From Acetothermia bacterium UBA7521 (GTDB taxonomy: Bacteria > Bipolaricaulota > Bipolaricaulia > Bipolaricaulales > Bipolaricaulaceae), in NCBI GenBank assembly GCA_002479455.1, contig DLNB01000013.1, positions 1 through 19,718 on the forward strand: a DNA stretch of 19,718 nt. Direction: 5' to 3'. Every line of letters begins with the position of its first letter. The first letter of the stretch is position 1. The notes under the pieces were generated by a model that was not told where the DNA came from, searched no databases, and worked only from the letters and a program-made list of their open reading frames with translations. Positions 14,157 to 19,718 of this stretch are shown in pieces. A program made the position numbers and the translations under genes.

Positions 14157-14804
14157 CTATACGCCGTTCTTCGATCGACGACGGCGCGGTGTTGTCTTGC
14201 TCCGTGGATCAGAGCACTCCCCGGGGTCGAAACGCTCAGGAGGGGAGACGATCCCCACCACCCACGCGTTCTGGGTGAGCGGCACGGAGCAGTGTGCCAT
14301 CCCAGGGGGATAGTACGTCCAGTCGTGGACGTCAAGGATTCGTTCCTCTGTTTCAGTCCGCGCGAGGACTTTCCCGCGGACGACGACTGCCCAGACATGG
14401 CTTTCCACGTGGTAATGCATCGGGGGCGAGACTTTCTTTCCATCCCGTGCACGGTGCTCGTAAACGCCGAACGAGTCGTCCTCGCTGCGGAAGACCTCGC
14501 GGACGACCCAGCTTCCGACGGCTACAGTTTTGGAACCGGGCGTGGGACGAAACGCTTCGATGGCTTTGCGCTGGGCCGCCCGGACGTGCGCTTCCGCAGT
14601 GGACACAGCTTGGGCGTAGTCGTCACGGGTTACCTTCCCCGTCTCCACGAGCTTCTCGATGATCAGCTCTTCCTTGGTAGGGATGGACAAGGCGGCGCGG
14701 AGGGCGGAGTTCCCGATCTCCTTGACTGTGACTCCAACCTTCTTCTTGCGGGCCTTGAGGGCCTTGTGAACATCATCATCCAGTACAAGATGCTGGATCT
14801 TCAT
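14157..14804 (-). CDS. RHH-cupin fusion, copy 1 (operon head)
   Basis: The 215-residue product starts with an RHH-like domain (1-42), the fold of Arc/MetJ/CopG repressors, in which paired strands enter the DNA major groove. The strand residues here are KIQHLVL. A helix block (ELIIEKLVETGKVT, about 46-59) and a variable linker precede a cupin domain at about 95-190. The cupin has MHYHVESH (His130, His132, His136) and MAH (His171), plus PPG before the last His. The tail TTPRRRRSKNG is strongly basic. I do not know a described family with this exact layout. ATG 14804 follows AAGGAG by five nt, and a strong promoter lies just upstream, between this gene and rsmI. Function inferred as transcriptional sensor. 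Confidence 0.82.
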   Translation of the reverse strand: MKIQHLVLDDDVHKALKARKKKVGVTVKEIGNSALRAALSIPTKEELIIEKLVETGKVTRDDYAQAVSTAEAHVRAAQRKAIEAFRPTPGSKTVAVGSWVVREVFRSEDDSFGVYEHRARDGKKVSPPMHYHVESHVWAVVVRGKVLARTETEERILDVHDWTYYPPGMAHCSVPLTQNAWVVGIVSPPERFDPGECSDPRSKTTPRRRRSKNGV

Positions 14805-14838
14805 ATATTCTCCTTAAAGTTCGTCACGATGGTTAATG

Positions 14839-14867
14839 ACTGTACAAGGGTAGGCGCAGTTGCGCAA
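14839..14867 (-). promoter_or_regulatory. Promoter and possible operator of the RHH-cupin operon
   Basis: On the minus strand TTGCGC (14867-14862), a 17-nt spacer and TACAGT (14844-14839) form a good promoter about 27-35 nt before the ATG. The -35 box is half of the 8-bp palindrome TTGCGCAA (14860-14867); a second GCGC-containing half-site (CTGCGCC) lies inside the spacer, and TGTACA (14841-14846) overlaps the -10 box. This is a natural place for autoregulation. Confidence 0.6.
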
Positions 14868-14883
14868 GGTGCAGACAAGGGGC

Positions 14884-15723
14884 TCACCCGTCGGTGTGGT
14901 GAACGAACCGGTACACCGCACGGCGGCTCATGCCGAGGCGATCCGCCGTTTCCTGAAGGGCTTTTTTGGGGGGGAGGCCGGCGGAGATGATCTCGGCGTA
15001 CACCGTGCGTGCGGCCTCAGTAGAGGGCGTCATCGGCGCCGCGTCCCCGGAAGGGCCGACCATTACAACCAGTTCCCCCTTGACCGCGGACCGCGATGCA
15101 AGGACACGCTGCACCTCTTCAGCCGACCCGCGGATGAACTCCTCGTGGAATTTCGTCAGCTCCCGGGCCATGACCACGGGGCGAGAACCCCACATCGCAG
15201 CCATCTGTTCCAGTGTGGCCTGGATTCGGTGGGGCGATTCGTAGAACACAACCGTGCAGTCCACGGCATCCAGCGTCGCGAGGGCTCTCTGACGCGGACC
15301 AGGCTGGCGGGGAAGATGGCCGAGGAACAGGAACCGGTCCATGGGGAGCCCCGAGGCGACGAGAGCGGCAAGCAGGGCGCTCGGCCCGGGGACGGGAACG
15401 ACGGGAATCCCTTCGGTCACGCACGCCCGCACCAGGGGGTAGCCGGGGTCCGAGAGAAGAGGTGTCCCCGCATCCGAGACGAGGGCCACGGTCTTCCCCT
15501 CCCGAAGAAGGGCCAGGACTTCCTCGGTCCGTTCCTGTTCAGATCCCTGGTAGAGACTTGGGCCAAACGGAGTGTGGATGTCGTGGTGGGAGAGGAGCTT
15601 CCGTGTGCGCCGCGTGTCTTCGCCCACGATCAGGTCGGCCTCCCGAAGGACGCGCAACGCCCGCAGGGTGACGTCCTCCAAGTTTCCGATGGGAGTCGCG
15701 CATACGTAGAGCGTCCCAACCAT
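14884..15723 (-). CDS. rsmI: 16S rRNA 2'-O-ribose C1402 methyltransferase RsmI
   Basis: The 279-residue product matches RsmI from end to end. It begins GTLYVCATPIGNLEDVTLRAL, the family's N-terminal signature, then has EDTRRTRKLL, SDAGTPLLSDPGYPLV and VPGPSALLAALVASGLP, the SAM-binding tetrapyrrole-methylase fold. A C-terminal segment (PPKKALQETADRLGMSRRAVYR) is the usual small helix-turn-helix-like end. It 2'-O-methylates C1402 of 16S rRNA, fine-tuning the ribosomal P site. The frame is open to 15810, but ATG 15723 gives the standard N-terminus and sits six nt after a GATAAT -10 box with no SD in range. Divergent from prfB. Confidence 0.92.
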   Translation of the reverse strand: MVGTLYVCATPIGNLEDVTLRALRVLREADLIVGEDTRRTRKLLSHHDIHTPFGPSLYQGSEQERTEEVLALLREGKTVALVSDAGTPLLSDPGYPLVRACVTEGIPVVPVPGPSALLAALVASGLPMDRFLFLGHLPRQPGPRQRALATLDAVDCTVVFYESPHRIQATLEQMAAMWGSRPVVMARELTKFHEEFIRGSAEEVQRVLASRSAVKGELVVMVGPSGDAAPMTPSTEAARTVYAEIISAGLPPKKALQETADRLGMSRRAVYRFVHHTDG

Positions 15724-15729
15724 GCCGTG

Positions 15730-15735
15730 ATTATC
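15730..15735 (-). promoter_or_regulatory. -10 box of rsmI, likely leaderless
   Basis: GATAAT on the minus strand ends six nt before the rsmI ATG. No convincing -35 is found at standard spacing; a GAGGTGG further upstream is too far to be an SD. Confidence 0.5.
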
Positions 15736-15839
15736 CCACCTCTGCGTCCCATCGGCGCGCTCGGCGATCTCCCAGGCGGCATCCAGGCGCTGGCTCTTTC
15801 TTGGTTGCACGGCGGTTGATCCACGGATGGGGGTATGGC

Positions 15840-15868
15840 TTGCAGCCTTGGGACGATCGGGCTAATGT
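15840..15868 (+). promoter_or_regulatory. Promoter of prfB, likely leaderless
   Basis: TTGCAG (15840-15845), a 17-nt spacer and TAATGT (15863-15868) are followed after six nt by the GTG start. There is no SD in the 20 nt before GTG. Confidence 0.6.
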
Positions 15869-15874
15869 TCGTTT

Positions 15875-16969
15875 GTGGACGAGCATCTGCGCAATCTACG
15901 TGGTCGGATCGAACGTTTAGGACGAACCCTGGATGCAGAGGCGCTCCGGAAGCAGATGCAGGCGATCGAGGGAGAGATGGCCCAGCCTGGGTTCTGGGAA
16001 GATCGAGCCATCGCCCAGGGGAAGGTGCGCGAACTCGAAATAGCGAAGGGGAGGCTTGGCGAGTACACCCGGCTGATAACAGCGCTCGACGAGATCGAAG
16101 TCCTATTCCAACTGGCTGACGAGGAAGATGACGACGGAACACGGGCCGAGGCCGAGGCCGCGCTGGCCAAGCTCGACGAGAGCTTCGAGCGGGCGCGGGT
16201 CCAGTTCCTTCTCTCCGGACCCCACGACGGGAGCGACTGCTTTCTCTCCCTCAACGCCGGGGCCGGGGGCACCGATTCCCAAGATTGGACGGAGATGCTC
16301 CTCCGCATGTACACGCGGTTCTGCGAGGGGGCAGGGTTCGCGGTGCGCCTTGTGGACGAGTCGCCGGGCGAAGAGGCTGGCCTCAAGTCAGCCACCCTCG
16401 AGGTGAAGGGGCGGAACGCGTTCGGCCTTCTCAAGGGGGAGACGGGAGTGCACCGGTTGGTGCGGATCTCTCCGTTCGACTCGGCTGCCCGACGCCACAC
16501 GTCGTTCGCCTCGGTCACGGCCACGCCGATCGTCCCCGAGGACGATCTCGTGATCTCCGAGGACGACCTGAAGATCGATTCGTTCCGCGCCGGAGGCCCC
16601 GGTGGGCAGCACATGCAGAAGAACGAGACCGCGGTTCGGATCACCCACCTCCCCACCGGGATCGTGGTGGGGTGCCAGAACGAGCGTTCCCAGATGCAGA
16701 ACAAGCTCACCGCCCTGCGCATGCTCCGCGCCAAGCTGCGTGTCCTGATGGAGCAGGAACACGCGCGGAAGCTGGACGAGCTGCGTGGGGAGCTGGCGGA
16801 CATCGAGTGGGGCCATCAAATCCGGTCCTACGTCCTCCAGCCGTACCAGCTGGTGAAGGACCACCGCACCGAGGTCGAGGTGGGAAACGTCCAGGCGGTG
16901 CTCGACGGCGAGCTGTGGCCGTTCATCTGGGCCTGGCTGGAACGCAGCGAGATCGCGGCCAAGGATTAG
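15875..16969 (+). CDS. prfB: Peptide chain release factor 2
   Basis: The 364-residue product is RF2: it has the UGA-reading tripeptide SPF (199-201) in ISPFDSAARRHTSF and the catalytic GGQ (243-245). It releases the peptide at UGA and UAA stop codons. Two points are unusual. First, there is no programmed +1 frameshift: where many prfB genes have a slippery CUU-UGA, this one reads CTG-GAT (Leu19-Asp20) without a stop, so that autoregulation is absent. Second, the residues after GGQ are HMQKNE, while RF2 proteins usually have HVN there. The start is GTG 15875, six nt after a -10 box and without SD. It converges with the LRR gene, with a 30-bp gap. Confidence 0.93.
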   Translation: MDEHLRNLRGRIERLGRTLDAEALRKQMQAIEGEMAQPGFWEDRAIAQGKVRELEIAKGRLGEYTRLITALDEIEVLFQLADEEDDDGTRAEAEAALAKLDESFERARVQFLLSGPHDGSDCFLSLNAGAGGTDSQDWTEMLLRMYTRFCEGAGFAVRLVDESPGEEAGLKSATLEVKGRNAFGLLKGETGVHRLVRISPFDSAARRHTSFASVTATPIVPEDDLVISEDDLKIDSFRAGGPGGQHMQKNETAVRITHLPTGIVVGCQNERSQMQNKLTALRMLRAKLRVLMEQEHARKLDELRGELADIEWGHQIRSYVLQPYQLVKDHRTEVEVGNVQAVLDGELWPFIWAWLERSEIAAKD

Positions 16970-16999
16970 GGCTCCCGTCCGTCCGGCTCAAGCACGGCG

Positions 17000-18373
17000 T
17001 TACCGGAGGACGCGGACTCCGCGTTCCTCCAGTTCGTCCAGAATCTCCCGCGCCTCGGGCTTGAGGAGGATCCGCGTCGCGTTCACAAACCGCAAGGACG
17101 GGAGATCCAGGAGCAGCGCGAAGCTGGAGACGGGGTTTGCCGAAAGGTCCAGGATCTCCAGGCGGGCCAGTCCTGCGAGGGGGCCGATGTCGGACACGTT
17201 GTTCCCGCCGAGGAGGAGGTCCCGCAGGCCGGGTAGGCGGGCCAACGGCTCCATCGATCGCACCAGGTTCCCCTGCACGTTTAGAGCGGTGAGGTTCTTC
17301 AGCGCAGCGAGGGGAGAAAGGTCGGCGATCCTCGCCCCGGCGGCGATGAGCTTCGTCAAGTCCTTCAGGCCAGCCAGCGGTGCGAGGTCACGCACCGGGT
17401 TCCCCGAGATCCCCAACGTCTGGAGCCGCGCGAGCCCGGCTAGCGGTTCGAGGGTTGCCACCCGGTTCCCGCTCAGGTCCAGGAACCGGAGTTCGCTGAG
17501 GGAGGCGAGGGGGGAGAGGTCAGCCACAGCGTTGTGGCCCAAGTCCAGGTAACGGAGGCGGCTCAGCTCGGCCAGAGGGCGCACGTCGGAGATCGCGTTC
17601 CCCAAGAGAACGAGCTTCTCCAACCTGCGAAGGCCGGCAAGCGGGCTGATGTCGGAGACAGCGTTCTGCATCGCGGACATCTCCCGAAGCTCCGTCAAAC
17701 CCGCCAGCGGCGATAGGTCCGTGACCCCGTTCATGTCGATCCCCAGCCAGCGCAGGTTTTCGAGGCCAGACAAAGGGGAAAGGTCGAACACGTTGTTCCC
17801 TGTCAGCATGAGCCACTTCAGGCCCCTCAGCGCCGCCAGCGGAGCGAGGTCCAGGACCTCGTTGGACATGAGATCCAACCACTCGAGTTCGTTGAGCGAG
17901 GCCAGAGGAGCGAGATCCCGGATCCGGTTGTGGGAAAGGCTGAGGCGAACAAGGCTGGTCAGATCTTCCAGGGGAGAGAGGTCCTCGATCTCGTTGAACG
18001 AAGCCACCAGCGCCCTGAGCCGGGAGAGCCCGGAAAGCGGAGAAAGATCGCGCACGCGGTTCCACCCGATCGAAAGCTCCTCCAGCGCGGAGAGGCCAGA
18101 GAGAGGGGACAGGTCGGACACCTGGTTGTCGACGAGGTCGAGCCTCCTCAGGTTCACCGCGTGCTCCAAGCCTGTGAGGACCTCGATGTCCCAGCCCAGA
18201 GCTTCGAGCTCGGTGAGATCCGCCAGATCACCGACCGTGAGATCGCCCTCGGGCTTCCCGAGCTCCACCCGGATCGCCCCCTCCAGTCCGGGGTCGGGGA
18301 TGACGACCGGCTCCGTTCCGATCCCGACGAGACCCCACACGAACGCTAACGCCACCACGACCATCGTTCTCAT
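17000..18373 (-). CDS. Exported internalin-type leucine-rich repeat protein
   Basis: The 457-residue product has a signal peptide (about 1-19, VVVALAFVWGLVGIG), a cap region of the type IPDPGLEGAIRVELGKPEGD (25-44) common in bacterial LRR proteins, then 16 uninterrupted 22-residue repeats (66-417) of the form LsPLagLxxLxxLxLxgNxvxD. A 40-residue C-terminal cap ends in a charged helix. No anchor, sortase signal or C-terminal membrane helix is visible, so it is probably periplasmic or released. Such domains bind proteins; the partner is unknown. ATG 18373 follows a strong AAGGAGGT SD with five nt spacing. It starts 34 nt after the stop of the exported gene upstream and is likely co-transcribed with it. 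Confidence 0.9.
   Translation of the reverse strand: MRTMVVVALAFVWGLVGIGTEPVVIPDPGLEGAIRVELGKPEGDLTVGDLADLTELEALGWDIEVLTGLEHAVNLRRLDLVDNQVSDLSPLSGLSALEELSIGWNRVRDLSPLSGLSRLRALVASFNEIEDLSPLEDLTSLVRLSLSHNRIRDLAPLASLNELEWLDLMSNEVLDLAPLAALRGLKWLMLTGNNVFDLSPLSGLENLRWLGIDMNGVTDLSPLAGLTELREMSAMQNAVSDISPLAGLRRLEKLVLLGNAISDVRPLAELSRLRYLDLGHNAVADLSPLASLSELRFLDLSGNRVATLEPLAGLARLQTLGISGNPVRDLAPLAGLKDLTKLIAAGARIADLSPLAALKNLTALNVQGNLVRSMEPLARLPGLRDLLLGGNNVSDIGPLAGLARLEILDLSANPVSSFALLLDLPSLRFVNATRILLKPEAREILDELEERGVRVLR
17123..18178 (-). repeat. 16 tandem 66-bp LRR-coding units
   Basis: Coding repeats of exactly 66 bp (22 codons) without insertion or deletion. The units have diverged at DNA level, with the PLxxL codons best conserved. 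Confidence 0.8.
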
Positions 18374-18407
18374 CGCGTACCTCCTTCTGGCACAACGGCG
18401 CCACCCG

Positions 18408-19175
18408 TCATGGCCCTCGTCCGGTCCACTCCACGTCCAACGACACCCACGCCCGGTCCCCACGCAGGGACAGCGTGGCACGCACCCCGAGTTCTCCCTT
18501 TCCCCGCGGGTCCAGCGCGTAGCGCAATCGCACGCCGAGCGACGTCAGCGGAACGCCCACCCCGAGCAAGGGTACGGCCAGGCTTCCCGACGTGCTGACG
18601 CTGATCCAGGCGTTGGCCACGAACCCTGCACCCAAGGCCAGGGTGAGCCACGCTTGAGGTTCCTCCTCGTGGTTCCGCAGGCAGATCTCCCCCACGAGCA
18701 CCATCGGGTCGCGCAGGAGGCTTGCCGCTGCAGCTACCCCGGCCTTCCACGGGTGCCCAAGCGACATCGAGACGCGGGGATCCCACGGGTTCTTCGGATC
18801 GATCCGCCATTCCTGGAAGGCGGAGTACGCCATTCCACGCTCGCTGCTCGACAGGCGCTCCTCTCCCCACGGGTACCGTCGGACCTCGTCCAGAATAGTC
18901 GTGCTCTGCGAGATCTCAATCCCCGTCTTCCATCCGCCGCCGAAGTGGACCGCTCCCGTCAAGCTCAGCCGCCACTCCTGGCTGAGGAGCGTGTAGGCGT
19001 ACGGTTGGCCGAACCCGTCTACTCCGAACCCTTCCCGGCCGGACGGGGTGTAGCCGAGCCCCAGCTGCCACGTGTACTCCCCCGTGGCCTCATCGGGCCG
19101 CTTCAGGGGGTCGATCGGGGTCTGGGCCCACGCGACGGCGGAGAAGAGGAAGAGAGCAGCTACAATCCCCCTCAC
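18408..19175 (-). CDS. Exported beta-rich protein, possibly outer-membrane barrel-like
   Basis: From GTG 19175 the product is 255 residues and begins with a good signal peptide (RGIVAALFLFSAVAWAQ, cleavage after AWA). The mature part has many strands with alternating hydrophobic residues and Gly/Ser turns (WQLGLGYTPSG, WRLSLTGAVHFGGGW, AWISVSTSGSLAV, GELGVRATLSL, AWVSLDVEW), resembling outer-membrane barrels, but the C-terminus does not end in Phe. I do not recognise a family. The frame is open to 19328, with an ATG at 19289, but only the GTG gives an N-terminal signal peptide; its SD is poor, so the start is uncertain. The LRR gene follows 34 nt downstream; the pair may act together at the cell envelope. 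Confidence 0.65.
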   Translation of the reverse strand: MRGIVAALFLFSAVAWAQTPIDPLKRPDEATGEYTWQLGLGYTPSGREGFGVDGFGQPYAYTLLSQEWRLSLTGAVHFGGGWKTGIEISQSTTILDEVRRYPWGEERLSSSERGMAYSAFQEWRIDPKNPWDPRVSMSLGHPWKAGVAAAASLLRDPMVLVGEICLRNHEEEPQAWLTLALGAGFVANAWISVSTSGSLAVPLLGVGVPLTSLGVRLRYALDPRGKGELGVRATLSLRGDRAWVSLDVEWTGRGP

Positions 19176-19414
19176 CCCACGCCCGAGGGAGAGAGAGCCC
19201 CGCCACGAACACCCTTTGACGCCGAGGACAGCCGGCCGACTGAGGAGCCCACCCCAACGGGCACCAAGGACACGAAGAGCAACAAGCATGAGCTCTGGGG
19301 CCAGGCCCACCCAATCCTGTCTTGCCATCCTACGTGCCCTTGGTGGTGTAGTTCGGGGTCTCTCTGCGATCTCGGCGCGCTCGGCGGTGAGAGCCTCTTA
19401 GCCTTTCCCCTTCC

Positions 19415-19436
19415 CCCCTCCCGCGGCTGGGAGGGG
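19415..19436. repeat. Hairpin repeat between two minus-strand genes
   Basis: CCCCTCCC and GGGAGGGG form a perfect 8-bp stem with the loop GCGGCT, inside a C/G-rich tract (CCCTTCCCCCCTCCCGCGG, then GGGACAGGGGGAGGG). It follows the end of the C39-like gene by 20 bp and could act as its terminator, though there is no T-tract. A similar C/G-rich stretch at 19165-19202 suggests a dispersed intergenic repeat. No gene is supported in 19176-19456. Confidence 0.5.
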
Positions 19437-19456
19437 ACAGGGGGAGGGCCACGCTC

Positions 19457-19690
19457 TCACGGCAACCTCTCCCGGAGCCGAGCCAGAGCCGCGAGCCGTT
19501 CCTCCGCGCGGCGAAGCGCTTCCCGTTGCCGCTCCTGGACTCGGGGGAACAGCTCCGGTGGGGGAATCGGGACCAACACGACCTCGCTGTAGCTCCGCTC
19601 GTCCACGAGGGTCGAGAACGGGATGGTGCTCTGCCCCCACGAGGGATCGGCGAGGACGATGTGGTCTCCCACCATCCCCACGCCGGCCAC
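19457..19690 (-). CDS. C-terminal part of a C39-peptidase-like protein, interrupted
   Basis: The frame begins with RHFVAGVGMVGDHIVLADPS, typical of the catalytic-His half of C39-type cysteine peptidases, followed by a GQSTIPFSTLVDE strand and VVLVPIP. The end is a charged coiled coil (RVQERQREALRRAEERLAAL). The Cys half is missing: in this frame a TAA (19708-19706) lies just four codons before the His, while the adjacent frame reads SPPLTYK, suitable as the preceding strand. I infer a frameshift around 19695-19705 or a pseudogene; only 28 bases remain to the window end. The nominal GTG start at 19690 is probably not the true N-terminus. The intact form would cleave peptides or fold non-enzymatically. 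Confidence 0.5.
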   Translation of the reverse strand: MAGVGMVGDHIVLADPSWGQSTIPFSTLVDERSYSEVVLVPIPPPELFPRVQERQREALRRAEERLAALARLRERLP

Positions 19691-19718
19691 GAAGTGCCTT
19701 GTATGTTAGGGGTGGCGA

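Noticed and set aside
15875..15940. Programmed +1 frameshift in prfB
   Set aside because: The frame is continuous from GTG 15875 with no in-frame stop at the usual site.
17123..18178. Regularly spaced repeats that might suggest a CRISPR array
   Set aside because: The 66-bp period is the codon period of the LRR protein; units are not identical and there are no spacers.
17649..19592. Plus-strand frame of 647 codons
   Set aside because: It is the antisense of the LRR and beta-rich genes; its repetitive Ser/Arg pattern mirrors the 66-bp LRR period.

Overview
The window is high-GC bacterial DNA, densely packed, with short intergenic gaps and genes on both strands. I see no rRNA, tRNA, CRISPR array, transposase or integrase. 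The mix of genes (secreted polyferredoxin, Cys-rich ferredoxin, exported internalin-type LRR protein, CBS/MgtE transporter) and an apparent mixture of leaderless and Shine-Dalgarno (SD)-led genes suggest a deep-branching lineage. Candidatus Bipolaricaulota (Acetothermia) is my tentative guess, and Deinococcota-like bacteria are an alternative on promoter style alone. The sequence itself does not prove a taxon.

Layout. 1-2550: an Eis-like acetyltransferase (+) converges on a second GNAT-like protein (-). 2551-4306: a 352-bp non-coding gap, a degenerate PlsC-like acyltransferase (-) and a small cupin (-). 4307-5592: a Cys-rich 4Fe-4S protein (+) with structured gaps on both sides. 5593-7574: a minus-strand cluster of a secreted protein whose signal peptide is out of frame at a G5 tract, a NapH-like membrane polyferredoxin and a VOC protein. 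7759-10557: a small membrane protein, a BaiN/HI0933-type flavoprotein and adenosine deaminase; the last two share a very compact divergent promoter. 10575-11603: an MgtE-type transporter lacking the N domain.

11780-14804 is the most unusual part. Three tandem, co-linear paralogs each join an N-terminal ribbon-helix-helix-like domain to a C-terminal cupin domain. They are followed after 38 nt by an Ntn-hydrolase of the C45/acyltransferase type. The N-terminal halves are nearly identical even at DNA level, the cupin halves have diverged, and the last copy has lost part of its predicted metal site. The operon promoter carries a TTGCGCAA palindrome over its -35 box. I propose a family of autoregulated sensors with one shared DNA-binding module and several sensor domains; this is inference.

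14884-16969: rsmI (-) and prfB (+) diverge from a shared gap; prfB has no programmed frameshift. 17000-19175: an exported LRR protein with 16 exact 22-residue repeats and an exported beta-rich protein upstream of it. 19457-19718: the C-terminal end of a C39-peptidase-like protein, interrupted near the window edge.

Across the window, six genes have a -10-like hexamer only 6-9 nt before the start codon and no SD, which predicts leaderless mRNAs. The others have clear SD sequences.
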